DNA of 64,000 nt, taken from positions 2,418,001-2,482,000 of the forward strand of contig OZ244147.1 in assembly GCA_965216105.1 (NCBI GenBank). The letters run 5' to 3'. A program made the position numbers and the translations under genes. The notes under the pieces were generated by a model, which made no database searches, was not told the DNA's origin, and saw nothing but the letters and a program-made list of their open reading frames with translations. Source of the DNA: JAALLB01 sp017643495. GTDB lineage: Bacteria; Pseudomonadota; Alphaproteobacteria; Rhizobiales; Rhizobiaceae. Below, piece after piece: positions 1 through 8,974 of the stretch. How positions within the stretch are numbered: the first letter of the stretch is position 1; each line of letters starts with the position of its first letter.

Positions 1-2039
1 GAAGCAATTGCCTGCTCATCCTTTACACTGGTTGTGCCCAACATCTTTCCAACAGTATCAATGACCGCCCTGGCATCTTCCTCGCTGACTGCATTTCCGG
101 AAACAACGACTCCCCTGTCCGTTTTGCTGATACGCCAACGAAACGGTTCGCGCGTTTCTGATTCAGCTTGCTGCGTTGACTGTGTTTCATTTTCCGGAGA
201 CGGTTCGACCTGTGTTTGGCTTTCTTCTTCAACTTCAGATTCAGGTTGTGCAGCAGGTGGCTGCCCGGACTGTGGTTGAGGCTCGACCTCAGGCTGCGGT
301 TCGGGCTCGGGAAAAGAAACATCCATGCTTCCCGCATACCCGTCCGGAATATTGTTGTTGAGGGCATCAGCAAGCGAGTCACGAACTTCTTCGCTACCAG
401 CCCGCCCGCTGAGGAGTATTTGTGTACCGGTAATCTTCCCTTCTCCCACATCAAGACTTGCTACCAGATCAGTCACAAAACGGCGCGCTTCCATGAACTT
501 GTCCGGTTCGCCTGATGCAAGCACCTGCTGATCGCTGATTTCCGTGACGCCAAGAACCGAATTCACCATTGAAACGGCAGCAGCAGCAGTGTCTTGGTCC
601 GGCGCATTGCCCGATACCGTGACGCCATCATCATTCTTTACAACGCGCCAGAGGTAAGGGTCGGCCAAAGGAGGAACCGGTTCCGTGACATTACCTGTAA
701 CGCTGATCCCGACAGGTGCATTTTTCAAAGCCGCCGTAATGGTTTCAAAGGCCTCAGCAGAGGCGGCTTCACCTTCCAGGGTCAACTCGCCATCACTCAA
801 TTCAACCTTGCCACGGGAAACATATTGCAGAAGGCCGGCACCATATGCAGTGGCTGCCTGATAGCTTTCACCGGCACCATCACCAATCTCCATCCCGTCC
901 TTGATCTCGAGACCGTTTCCAATGCCTTGCACCTGCTCCAGCAGTTTGGCTCGAAGGTCGTCATCGGGGACGAATCCGGAAAGCTGTATGCCTGAATCAG
1001 AACGCGTAGCAGACCAGACATAGGGTGACACACTCACCGACCTGATATTGCCGGAGGCCAGCTCATATCCACCCGGCAATGACGACAAGGCGCCGGTGAT
1101 CTCCCGGTAATTCTCCAAGGAATTTGCCGAGCCTTCCATGGTCAACTGCTTGTCCTCCAAAGAGAACTTTCCTTCAGAAAGGCGGGGCAAGATGTCAGCC
1201 AAATATGACAGTGTCGTATTCCAGTTATCGGGAGCGCCATTTGCAATCTGCAAGCGGCTTCTCAGACGTGCATCAGGCAGCTTTTCACGGAAGACCTGCT
1301 CTATCTCGTCCTTGTCCTGTTCTGTTGGAACAAAGCCCTCCAGCGCCATGCGGCTTCCGGTATAGGTACCTTCAATCTGGTAGGGAGAAACCGTTGCCGG
1401 CTGCAGGTTGTTGACTGAAACCTTCACATTGTCTGGCAAGCGGCGTTCCAGTTGCCGCTGGATACTCGCATATTCACGCACGCCGGCAGCAATTCCACTG
1501 ATTTCCAGTTCCTGGTCCGTGTAGGAAAGGACGCCGGTTTCCATGTCCTCAAGCTGCTTGAAAGCAAATTCCGTCATCTTTTCATAGGAACGCGGAGCCC
1601 CACGGCCAAGTTCAAGCCTGTCTACAACTTCGTGATCTGCGAAAGTCTCACGGGCTGTCTTGACCAGATCCCGACGCGAAAGCTCACTGGGCGCATTTCC
1701 TGAAAGTACCAGTTGGCCATTTTCTCTTGTTACGGAGAAACGGTAAGGCTTGGCCTCCGCCAGCAATTGGGTGCCATCATTGATGATGCGGATATCATAG
1801 GCTTCATTTGCCCGCTTCCTTGCGTTCTCGACAGCGGCTTGTGATGGTGCTGTTCCCAACAGCACAAGATCACGTCCTTCCAACTCGACACTTGCCCATG
1901 GGTGGGTATCTTTCAGGGTTTCCAGTGATTTGGCGGTCAGGTCTTTCTCGATTGCATCCGTGCGCAACAAAACTGAAGCTGCGGTAAGCAGTGCAACCAC
2001 GATGATACCCGGCAATATCCATTTCCGCCAATTCGACAT
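1..2039 (-). CDS. BON-repeat envelope protein, OmpA-family candidate (3' end outside window)
   Basis: The reading frame is open from an ATG at 2039 down to the window edge, giving 679 visible residues with no stop. It starts with a single N-terminal hydrophobic segment (about residues 7-24, rich in I, V, L and A) followed by a long series of BON-like modules of about 70-80 residues. Each module carries the pattern of a short helix, 'V.SG.AP/VP' strands and a Gly-rich turn (for example LSGNAPSE, LSGFVPDD, VSGNAPDQ, VSGNAVSE). A Pro/Glu/Gln-rich linker lies near residues 570-620. Proteins of this type in alphaproteobacteria usually end in an OmpA peptidoglycan-binding domain, but that part would lie beyond the left edge and is not visible. 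Role inferred: envelope or peptidoglycan-associated protein. Nothing shows an operon partner; the downstream (right) neighbour is a tRNA on the other strand. Confidence 0.8.
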   Translation of the reverse strand, partial: MSNWRKWILPGIIVVALLTAASVLLRTDAIEKDLTAKSLETLKDTHPWASVELEGRDLVLLGTAPSQAAVENARKRANEAYDIRIINDGTQLLAEAKPYRFSVTRENGQLVLSGNAPSELSRRDLVKTARETFADHEVVDRLELGRGAPRSYEKMTEFAFKQLEDMETGVLSYTDQELEISGIAAGVREYASIQRQLERRLPDNVKVSVNNLQPATVSPYQIEGTYTGSRMALEGFVPTEQDKDEIEQVFREKLPDARLRSRLQIANGAPDNWNTTLSYLADILPRLSEGKFSLEDKQLTMEGSANSLENYREITGALSSLPGGYELASGNIRSVSVSPYVWSATRSDSGIQLSGFVPDDDLRAKLLEQVQGIGNGLEIKDGMEIGDGAGESYQAATAYGAGLLQYVSRGKVELSDGELTLEGEAASAEAFETITAALKNAPVGISVTGNVTEPVPPLADPYLWRVVKNDDGVTVSGNAPDQDTAAAAVSMVNSVLGVTEISDQQVLASGEPDKFMEARRFVTDLVASLDVGEGKITGTQILLSGRAGSEEVRDSLADALNNNIPDGYAGSMDVSFPEPEPQPEVEPQPQSGQPPAAQPESEVEEESQTQVEPSPENETQSTQQAESETREPFRWRISKTDRGVVVSGNAVSEEDARAVIDTVGKMLGTTSVKDEQAIA

Positions 2040-2220
2040 TTATCAAAGCCTCGCTTTAGTGGGTGCAAATGTGGAAACACGTGTTTACCACCTGCCAGAA
2101 GGCTTGCAAACCAAATAACCGGACTATCCAGACACCGTTAAAGGACAATCTGCCGAAAGGTTGAAATTTCGGTCCAAAAAAGACTTGTTTTCGTTTTTCA
2201 TCCGTCATATCCACGAACGC

Positions 2221-2312
2221 GGAGAGGTGGCCGAGTGGTCGAAGGCGCTCCCCTGCTAAGGGAGTAGGCGTGTTATAGCGTCTCGAGGGTTCGAATCCCT
2301 TCCTCTCCGCCA
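2221..2312 (+). tRNA. tRNA-Ser (GCT anticodon)
   Basis: A 92-nt class II tRNA can be folded directly. The 7-bp acceptor stem GGAGAGG/CCTCTCC is followed by discriminator G and an encoded CCA end (2310-2312). A D-arm of the GGCCGAGTGGTCGAAGGC type, an anticodon loop CTGCTAA with anticodon GCT, a long variable arm typical of serine tRNAs and a canonical GGTTCGAATCC T-arm are all present. It decodes AGC/AGU serine codons. An IS6-family remnant begins about 60 bp downstream. Confidence 0.97.
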
Positions 2313-2371
2313 TTTCATTTTCATCATCGCTAGTAGCACCTAAAGCCTTGAAAGGGCTGGTAGTTTTGGCG

Positions 2372-2974
2372 GGCATTGTCAGAGGAAACGCGTTGATTTG
2401 GGATGATGGGCGCCCTACCCTCGGCGGATGACCAAATCCAACCCTTTTCGCTACTTCAAGACATCTCCCGAAATCATCCGACTTGCGGTGATGATGTATG
2501 TCCGGTTTCCGCTTTCACTTCGAAACGTCGAGGACCTTCTGCATGAAAGAGGTATGGATATTTCACACGAAACGATACGATATTGGTGGAACCGCTTTGG
2601 ACCTATGTTTGCTGCTGACATAAAGCGTAAGAGAATTCAGTCCCTTCGCCGCCACTCAAAATGGAGGCAGCATCTCGACGAGATGTTCGTGAAGATCAAT
2701 GGAAAAACGCATTACTTGTGGCGGGCCGAGAGTTTTCACTTACCTTTTCGGCGACGAGAACGGGCCATGCAATGCTTCAGGCTCATACAAAGTTGCAAAG
2801 TTTGCCTCCATCCACGCCTCGGTTCACAACCCCTTCAACCAGGAACGTAGCCTCTACTCCCGATCAAACTTCAAAGAAAACAGAACCGCCGCCCTCAACC
2901 AATGGCGGCAGTTGTGTACTGCTAAGCCCTGCCGTCTCCCGAAAAAGAGTTGTTTGAATTAATTTGACTGCACC
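2372..2974 (+). mobile_element. IS6-family element remnant, copy 1 (internally deleted)
   Basis: The element starts near 2372 (GGCATTGTCAGAGGAAACGC) and ends at 2974 with an inverted end reading GGTGCAGTCAAATTAATTC on the other strand. It encloses a transposase frame of the IS6/IS26 type. At about 600 bp it is shorter than the roughly 800 bp expected of a full element. The middle of the transposase is missing, with the join near 2721-2731. No matching target duplication is visible at its flanks. It lies left of the siderophore genes in the same direction as copy 2. Confidence 0.8.
2428..2962 (+). pseudogene. IS6-family transposase, internally deleted and frameshifted
   Basis: The N-terminus (TKSNPFRYFKTSPEIIRLAV, then the helix-turn-helix-like region and RRHSKWRQHLDEMFVKINGK) is that of an IS6-family DDE transposase including the first catalytic Asp. 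After HYLWRA the frame jumps directly into the C-terminal ENSHLPFRRRERAM block, removing about 90 residues with the remaining catalytic acids. The tail (FASIHASVHNPFNQERSLYS, then the NRTAALNQWRQL block) continues in another frame. It cannot encode an active transposase. Confidence 0.85.
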
Positions 2975-3097
2975 GTTCGTCTGAATAACGCTTCCGGGTG
3001 GTCGCAAGACTCCCAATACCAACCAGAGAAAGCCAAATTAGCCGGCCCAAATGTATGAGGGAAGGACATGGCAGCTAATGCTACTTGACCCGGTTTC

Positions 3098-3730
3098 TCA
3101 CTTCTCTGCTGATATTCCTTCAACAAAAAACCACCACGCTCTCTCAAACCAAATATCGCGATCCCTCATGTTTGAAAGGGCATTACTTCCCATAAGCGCA
3201 TCATTGCTTGGCCCAAGCACAATTGCTGCTAGTAGTTGTTTGGCTGCAAAGTCTGGATCAGGTGCATGGAGTTGCCCAGCATTGTGGGCTTCAGAAATTG
3301 CAGAGATTAATTTTGGTGTGAATGGATCTTCGCTGATCAAGGACTTGGAGCGCATCGTTTGGATAAACGCCTCGCGCTTGAGGGCAAGCAATTCAGGATC
3401 AAGATTCGCATCCAATAACCAGCGGGAAATGTGCTTCACTTTTTGCATGGGATCTGTCGGGCTTTCAGCCATGCTGCGGTCATACCAAGCCATCGTCCGC
3501 TGGGTTGCGTCTTTCACAATCTCCCTGAACAATTCTTCCTTTGATGCGAACCGCCTGTAAAGCGTGTCTTTACCTACCCCACATGCAGCCGTGACTTGCT
3601 CAATCTTGGTTTCAGCATAGCCCTGTTTCATGAACAGCTCGCGCGCGGTCGCCACAAGTTTCGCTGAAAGCTCCTCTGATGCAGCCCTGGTTGGGCGCCC
3701 ACCTTTCTTCATCGCAGTTAAAACTGTCAT
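3098..3730 (-). CDS. TetR/AcrR-family transcriptional regulator
   Basis: The protein has 210 residues. The N-terminal TetR helix-turn-helix spans about residues 15-60 (ARELFMKQGYAETKIEQVTA, then CGVGKDTLYRRFASKEELF), followed by an all-helical ligand-binding domain. The start at 3730 has a well placed AAAGGA ribosome-binding site; an internal ATG at 3712 is an alternative. It is divergent from the TonB receptor gene, with about 155 bp between the starts. The inference is that it represses the adjacent iron-siderophore genes, its own gene, or both. The sequence does not show the effector. Confidence 0.88.
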   Translation of the reverse strand: MTVLTAMKKGGRPTRAASEELSAKLVATARELFMKQGYAETKIEQVTAACGVGKDTLYRRFASKEELFREIVKDATQRTMAWYDRSMAESPTDPMQKVKHISRWLLDANLDPELLALKREAFIQTMRSKSLISEDPFTPKLISAISEAHNAGQLHAPDPDFAAKQLLAAIVLGPSNDALMGSNALSNMRDRDIWFERAWWFFVEGISAEK

Positions 3731-3887
3731 TGCATTCCTTTGGTTGGATTTGAACGCACGCTGAGTTGAAACGGGTCTCAGTTATACCACGAAACAAAAA
3801 CATTACGGAAACACTCATGTTTTAACTGGACTCACCATTCCCGTTTTGCTAACGCATGCCCAGCACAACTTAATTTGAGTCAAAGTA

Positions 3888-6014
3888 ATGAAGAAAACTG
3901 GCAGTTTCACTCTTTTAGCAAGCTTGATGGCATCGACTGCATACGGCCAGGAAATAGCAACTGATTTGGACGCACTGATTATCAACGCTGCCCCCGATAC
4001 ATCGGAATCATACGTGCTACCGGATATGCTTTCCGCTACGGGAACGCTGACCCCGGTGCTAGAAACGCCACAATCAGTGACAGTTTTAACCCGTCGACAA
4101 TTTGATGATCAAAACACCCAAACGGTTGGACAGGCTTTGCGCTATTCAGCGGGCGTTTTGTCAGAAATTGATGCAACCACACGCTATGACAGCGTGTTCT
4201 TGAGAGGTTTTGGCAATTTTGGAACAGACACAAATTTTGTGTCTCATCTCGATGGTTTGAGACTGCCAAGGGGGCAGTTTTTTGGTCAAGGTGCAATCGA
4301 TCCATTTTTGCTTGACCGCATCGATATTCTGCGTGGACCATCCGCTCTACTTTATGGCCAAACCAGCCCTGGGGGCCTAATCAATATGGTCTCCCGCAAT
4401 CCAGACGGGACAACAGGTGGTGAAGCCAGGTTTGAACTTGGCAGTAACGGACGTGTGCAAGTTGGAACTGAAATACATGGCGTCCTAGATGAAAACGAAA
4501 CGCTCAAATATAGCTTGGCTACCATGGGGCGAATGTCTGGTACACGCTATAAAGATGTTGATGAGGCCCGGTTTGGCATCGCACCCCGCCTTGTATGGGA
4601 GCCAACTGATCAAACAAGCATCACGCTGGGTGCGTATTATCAGTCTGACCCTGAAGGTGGTTTTTTTAATTCTGTTTACCCTGCCAGACTTGCTCCAGCC
4701 TTTGCAAATGAACTCGATCGAAATCTAAACCCTGGTGACCCAAATTTTGATGATTTTCACCGGGAACAATATGGCATCTACGCGAGTATAGATCATGCAT
4801 TTACATCTGACCTGATTTCACGAACGAAACTGCGGTACAGTTTTCTGGATGTTGATTTTCAAGGCATACAGCCAACTGGTGCGGCACCGACAGCCACTGG
4901 AATGCTGCCTCGTCAAGCGGTTCAAAGCCCTGAAACTGTCAATGCATTCGCTTTTGATACCAGTATAGAATACAGATTTGCAGCAAAAGGTATCTCCCAT
5001 AGATTGCTAGCGGGCGTAGAAACAAACTGGAACAAAAGCGATGCTGTTTTCCGGTTTGGCACTGCACCCGACCTAGACATCACGAATCCCGTGTACCCTG
5101 GCACTGCCGGACCGTTCGCGACTTTCTTTGACAACGAACAAACGACCAACCAGGCCGCAATTTACCTTTCAGATCAAATCGAGCTCGGAAATTTCCATAC
5201 CTCTTTGGGCATCAGACACAACTGGGTTGATGTAGAGACCGCTGACTTCCTAACATCGACGACAACAGACCAAAGTTCACAAGCAACAACATATCAGGCT
5301 GGGTTGCTATACCGGTTTGATAATGGATTTTCCCCCTATGTGAGCTATTCAACCTCCTTTGAACCAGTTGTTGGTGTTGATGCAAATGGTAATGCGTTTG
5401 TTCCAACGGAAGGTGACCAGATAGAGATTGGGCTAAAGTATCAACCGCCTGGTTATGATATGCTCCTCACAGCTTCCGCTTTCGACATCACGCAATCAAA
5501 TGTACGTACGCCTGATAGCGCAAACCCTTTCCTGTCGGTGCAAACTGGTGAAATTCGGTCGCGTGGCCTGGAATTCGAAGCGCGTGGTCAATTGACATCA
5601 AACTTGAGTTTTATTGGCGCATTCACTCTGCTTGATACTGAAGTGACAAAAACCAATGTTGCCGCGGCTTTGGGCAATCGCCCACAAGCAGTTCCCGAAA
5701 ATTTTGGATCACTTTGGTTGAACTATGGCTTTGATGGGCTTTTAACAGGATTCGAACTTGGTGGCGGTGTGAGGTATGTCGGTGAAAGCTACGCTGATGA
5801 TGCTAATACAATCGTGTCGGACAGCTATACGCTTGTTGACCTTATGGCACGATATGACTTCGGCGAGCGCCATACTGAATTGGAGGGGCTGGAAGCAACG
5901 TTCAATGTTCGGAACCTCTTTGATAAAGAATACACGTCAAGTTGCAGCTTCAACACATTTTGTCAATTTGGTGAGTCTCGCACTTATACCGCTGGACTGC
6001 GTTACAAATGGTAG
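3888..6014 (+). CDS. TonB-dependent siderophore receptor
   Basis: This is an outer-membrane active transporter for a ferric siderophore, 708 residues, full length for the family. A Sec signal peptide (MKKTGSFTLLASLMASTAYG) is followed by a plug domain containing ETPQSVTVLTRRQF and the RGFG/ILRGPSALLYGQTSPGG motifs typical of ferrichrome/FhuA-FpvA-like receptors. A large beta-barrel follows and ends in an aromatic residue (AGLRYKW). It is first in a three-gene unit: its stop overlaps the start of the binding-protein gene by 7 bp. A divergent TetR regulator lies upstream. I could not recognise a convincing Fur box. The exact siderophore cannot be read from sequence. Confidence 0.93.
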   Translation: MKKTGSFTLLASLMASTAYGQEIATDLDALIINAAPDTSESYVLPDMLSATGTLTPVLETPQSVTVLTRRQFDDQNTQTVGQALRYSAGVLSEIDATTRYDSVFLRGFGNFGTDTNFVSHLDGLRLPRGQFFGQGAIDPFLLDRIDILRGPSALLYGQTSPGGLINMVSRNPDGTTGGEARFELGSNGRVQVGTEIHGVLDENETLKYSLATMGRMSGTRYKDVDEARFGIAPRLVWEPTDQTSITLGAYYQSDPEGGFFNSVYPARLAPAFANELDRNLNPGDPNFDDFHREQYGIYASIDHAFTSDLISRTKLRYSFLDVDFQGIQPTGAAPTATGMLPRQAVQSPETVNAFAFDTSIEYRFAAKGISHRLLAGVETNWNKSDAVFRFGTAPDLDITNPVYPGTAGPFATFFDNEQTTNQAAIYLSDQIELGNFHTSLGIRHNWVDVETADFLTSTTTDQSSQATTYQAGLLYRFDNGFSPYVSYSTSFEPVVGVDANGNAFVPTEGDQIEIGLKYQPPGYDMLLTASAFDITQSNVRTPDSANPFLSVQTGEIRSRGLEFEARGQLTSNLSFIGAFTLLDTEVTKTNVAAALGNRPQAVPENFGSLWLNYGFDGLLTGFELGGGVRYVGESYADDANTIVSDSYTLVDLMARYDFGERHTELEGLEATFNVRNLFDKEYTSSCSFNTFCQFGESRTYTAGLRYKW

Positions 6015-7093
6015 GACGCAGGGCTCTTCTAGCAGGTATGGCTGCAACGGTCGCTGCGCCGCACGTAGTGCGGTCGCAAACCACAAACATTGTTGATGTG
6101 CTTGGCAATGATATTGAAATACCAAAACTGCCTGAGCGGATCGTCTTGCTTGATGCTACCGACTATTTCTCAGTTTCTGCGCTTGTCCCCAATCCTTTCG
6201 AATACATCGTGGGCTGGGCTAGTCTCGCGCGCGTTGATCTGGGTGCTACGACAATTCTGAATGGTATCAATATCGCAGAAGTTGGCAAACTGTCTGCGGA
6301 TACAGTCTCATTAGAATCCATATTGGCTCTGAAACCTGATCTTGTGGTGGCGAGTTCATACATGCTCCCACCGGGAGGTTCCGCGATACAAGACACGCTG
6401 TCCAAGTTCTCAATCCCATTGGCTTGGACAAGCGGTTATAATGACGCATTATCACCTGATGTGAAGCTAAGACGCGGTTTGCGGTTTTGGGGTGATGTAC
6501 TTGGAAAGCAGGTTCAAGCACGCCAAATTATCGACTTTGCCAATAGCCGCTACGCCACAGTACGTGCTTGTACGGATACAGGTTACCGTCCACGCACTTA
6601 TATGGAAATCCAGACTACCTATGACGCATGTTGTTGGGCTGCCGGCCGTGCGCTTTTTGGAGACTTGTTTGATATAGCCGGCGGAGAATTGCTAACTGGT
6701 TCTGATGGCTGGGGCACACAACTATCTGAAGAAGCTCTAATCCAGATGGCACCAGAAGTGTATGTCGCTACAGGCGGTAATTTTGCACCTGACCGACAGC
6801 CTGCTATCGGGCCGGGATTAGATACTGCAACCGGACGAAATGGCCTCGCTAGAGCAGCCGACCGCAAGGCTTTACGCAACTCACCAGCTGTCAGAGACGG
6901 GCGTGTCCACGGTGTTTGGACAGGGCTTATTACCACTCCAATACTAACACCTGTCTTCGCAGAATATCTTGGAAGTTGGCTCCACCCCCAAAACTGTTCC
7001 AATCTCGACCCATCCACAACATTGGATACAATTAATACCTACCTGGCACATCCAATACCTGGACCACTTGGTTTATCACTGGAGGACGCGTGA
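6008..7093 (+). CDS. Periplasmic iron-siderophore ABC substrate-binding protein
   Basis: The protein has 361 residues. A twin-arginine-like signal (GRRALLAGMAATVAAPHVV) precedes a helical-backbone metal-receptor domain of the FecB/FhuD class: the opening VDVLGNDIEIPKLPERIVLL and the ILALKPDLVVAS block are the standard family landmarks. It would bind the ferric siderophore delivered by the TonB receptor. It overlaps the receptor upstream by 7 bp and the reductase downstream by 4 bp, so the three genes are translationally coupled. No permease or ATPase gene of an ABC importer follows, so those parts must be encoded elsewhere or be absent. Confidence 0.87.
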   Translation: MVGRRALLAGMAATVAAPHVVRSQTTNIVDVLGNDIEIPKLPERIVLLDATDYFSVSALVPNPFEYIVGWASLARVDLGATTILNGINIAEVGKLSADTVSLESILALKPDLVVASSYMLPPGGSAIQDTLSKFSIPLAWTSGYNDALSPDVKLRRGLRFWGDVLGKQVQARQIIDFANSRYATVRACTDTGYRPRTYMEIQTTYDACCWAAGRALFGDLFDIAGGELLTGSDGWGTQLSEEALIQMAPEVYVATGGNFAPDRQPAIGPGLDTATGRNGLARAADRKALRNSPAVRDGRVHGVWTGLITTPILTPVFAEYLGSWLHPQNCSNLDPSTTLDTINTYLAHPIPGPLGLSLEDA

Positions 7094-8169
7094 CATATAC
7101 GGCCCATACAACGATCGACTGCCCAGACCCATTGGCAGTGTTCAACACATTGTTGGATGCGCTGAGTGCCCATATGCAAACAGTGAATCGAGTATCAAAT
7201 TGCGAAGCTTATATCGGCAACCAACAGGAAATGTTTCTGCGAGCCGGTATCGGTGTTTTAAAAGTGGAGATTAAGACACCAAGTCCCACTATAATGAATC
7301 AACTAAAATATTCGCTCACAAGCCTTGTTGGCTTTCATTTTCGCAATCGCTTCAAACCAGTCAACTGGCTGGGGGACGATTTGGATGAAACCCTGCCCGA
7401 GGACCTGCAATGCATGAGAGTGCGACGTACCGAACATCTTAGTCCCAATTTTCGACGTGTATGGTTTTCTGGAGAAGACATCGCAAAATACGACACACTG
7501 AATAATCTACATGCTCGCCTTCTTTTTAAAAGAGGTAGAGGTACACCGTTGGAATGGCCAAGAATGACCTCCAATGGTTCTATCCGATGGCCATCTGGGG
7601 ATAAAAAACTAGATACGCGTATTTATACCATTCGGCATGTTGACCTTGAGAAAAATGAACTTGCGGTGGACTTTTTTCTCAGTGATCATACCGGACCTGC
7701 GACGGATTGGGCACGCAATGCAGTAGCTGGCGATCAAGTTGGCTTTATAGGCCCCGGTGCTCACGGCATTGTACGTGCCGGATACACTATATATGTCGGT
7801 GACGAAACTGGATTACCCGGCATTGCACGATGTTTGGAAGCCCTCGGACCATCAGACAAAGGGATCGCATTGATCTATACTCGCAATTCGAGTGATCGTT
7901 TGAAACTTGCGACACCAAGCGGCTTCAAAGTGCATTGGATCGATGCCAAATCTCAAGATAAAGCCAATGTGTTTGCAACATTCGAACTACCAATAGATGC
8001 ATCTAATTGCGGCCTTTGGTGCGGAGCAGAATACAGCCTTTTCAAACAAGTGAAACGCTTCGGAGAGGATCAGGCCATACCTAAAGAAAAAACGGTCGCC
8101 TATGCTCATTGGAGAGATGGCATGAATGAACCGGATATAGTGGCGGCAGGAAGTGCGTCTGTGACATGA
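7090..8169 (+). CDS. DUF2218 / siderophore-interacting FAD reductase fusion
   Basis: The protein has 359 residues and a GTG start at 7090, preceded by GGAGG and overlapping the previous stop by 4 bp. Residues about 1-90 match a DUF2218 domain. From about residue 105 a siderophore-interacting protein (SIP/ViuB-like) begins, with the FAD-binding stretch LDTRIYTIRHVD, the acidic LAVDFFLSDHTGPATDWA segment and the C-terminal SIP domain (VGDETGLPGIARCLEALG). SIP proteins release iron by reducing the ferric-siderophore complex in the cytoplasm. Order and coupling fit uptake followed by reduction. Two-domain DUF2218-SIP proteins are known; here the fusion lies in an IS-flanked cassette. Confidence 0.9.
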   Translation: MTYTAHTTIDCPDPLAVFNTLLDALSAHMQTVNRVSNCEAYIGNQQEMFLRAGIGVLKVEIKTPSPTIMNQLKYSLTSLVGFHFRNRFKPVNWLGDDLDETLPEDLQCMRVRRTEHLSPNFRRVWFSGEDIAKYDTLNNLHARLLFKRGRGTPLEWPRMTSNGSIRWPSGDKKLDTRIYTIRHVDLEKNELAVDFFLSDHTGPATDWARNAVAGDQVGFIGPGAHGIVRAGYTIYVGDETGLPGIARCLEALGPSDKGIALIYTRNSSDRLKLATPSGFKVHWIDAKSQDKANVFATFELPIDASNCGLWCGAEYSLFKQVKRFGEDQAIPKEKTVAYAHWRDGMNEPDIVAAGSASVT

Positions 8170-8213
8170 GAAATTGCTACGGTCTATTACGTTGAAGACG
8201 CCGCCCGCAACGG

Positions 8214-8855
8214 GGCCATATCAGAGGAAGCGTGTTGTCTGTGCTGGTAAGCGCCCTACCCTCCGTTGACGCCCCAAGTTAGCCCATACCGCTACTTCAA
8301 ACCGTCATCTGAAGTCATCCGTCTTGCCGTGATGATGTATACTCGTTTTCCACTCTCATTCCGCAATGTTGAAGACCTACTGCATCAGCGCAGTATCGAC
8401 ATTTCGCATAAAACCATTCGCTATTGGTGGAACTGATTTGGGCCGATCTTCACCTCAGATATCAAGCGCAAGCGTATTCAATCCCTTCGTTGTCACTCGG
8501 ACTGGAAGTAGCATCTCGACGAAATATTCGTGAACATTAATGGAGAAACGCATTACTTGTGGTGGGCCGAGAATTCTCACTCATTGCCTGACAATGATTT
8601 GCAAGCAAATCATGAGAGGGTGCCATTCCGACGGCGAGAACGGGCCATGCAAAGGTTCAGGCGAATGCGGAGTCTTCAGAAATTCGCCAGTATCCACTCT
8701 TCAGTTTACAACCATTTCAACCAGAAACGCACCTCTACTCTGGATCAAACCTCAAAGACAACAGAAGAGCGGCTCTCAACGACTGGCGGCTACTTGTGAT
8801 CGCCCAAACCCTGCCCTCTCCCGAAAAGAGTTGTTTGAATTAATTTGACTGCACC
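8214..8855 (+). mobile_element. IS6-family element remnant, copy 2
   Basis: This is a second element in the same direction as copy 1, with the same left end (GGCCATATCAGAGGAAGCG) and the same right end (GAATTAATTTGACTGCACC, ending at 8855). The transposase is broken. It carries the same internal deletion junction as copy 1 (GGGCCGAGA at about 8564-8572) and an extra 40-bp insert at 8581-8620 built around a 20-bp palindrome (8594-8613). With copy 1 it brackets the TetR-TonB-SBP-SIP cassette. Confidence 0.8.
8269..8848 (+). pseudogene. IS6-family transposase pseudogene, copy 2
   Basis: The frame aligns with copy 1 from SPYRYFKPSSEVIRLAVMMY onward. The start codon has decayed to ACG (8269). There are in-frame stops at 8434-8436 (after RYWWN) and 8509-8511 (before HLDEIF). 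The central catalytic region is missing and a palindromic insert interrupts ENSH/PFRRRERA. The C-terminal remnant runs on to about 8848. It is non-functional. Confidence 0.85.
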
Positions 8856-8917
8856 CCTCCCATCGTTAGCTTATCGACAAGGCAACACATGCGCGCTATG
8901 TTTGAATATAGCATAAA

Positions 8918-8934
8918 ATAGAAACGTTTTTATA
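8918..8934. promoter_or_regulatory. LacI-type operator upstream of the regulator gene
   Basis: The site ATAGAAACGTTTTTATA contains the palindromic core AAACGTTT (8922-8929) with the central CG typical of LacI-family operators. It lies 40-57 bp before the LacI-family start and closely matches the longer palindrome at 10039-10060. Autoregulation is inferred. Confidence 0.75.
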
Positions 8935-8974
8935 ATGATTGTCTCCTGTACTTTATTTATCATGTGTACCGGTA

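Noticed and set aside
2056..2376. Minus-strand open frame across the tRNA-Ser
   Set aside because: It overlaps the tRNA antisense and has no family resemblance or ribosome-binding site.
3731..3887. Fur box or TetR operator in the divergent iron promoter region
   Set aside because: No clear inverted repeat or 19-bp Fur consensus could be recognised by eye.
2221..8855. tRNA-Ser as an integrase attachment site for an island
   Set aside because: No integrase gene and no second copy of the tRNA 3' end was seen in the window; the IS6 elements explain the cassette better.
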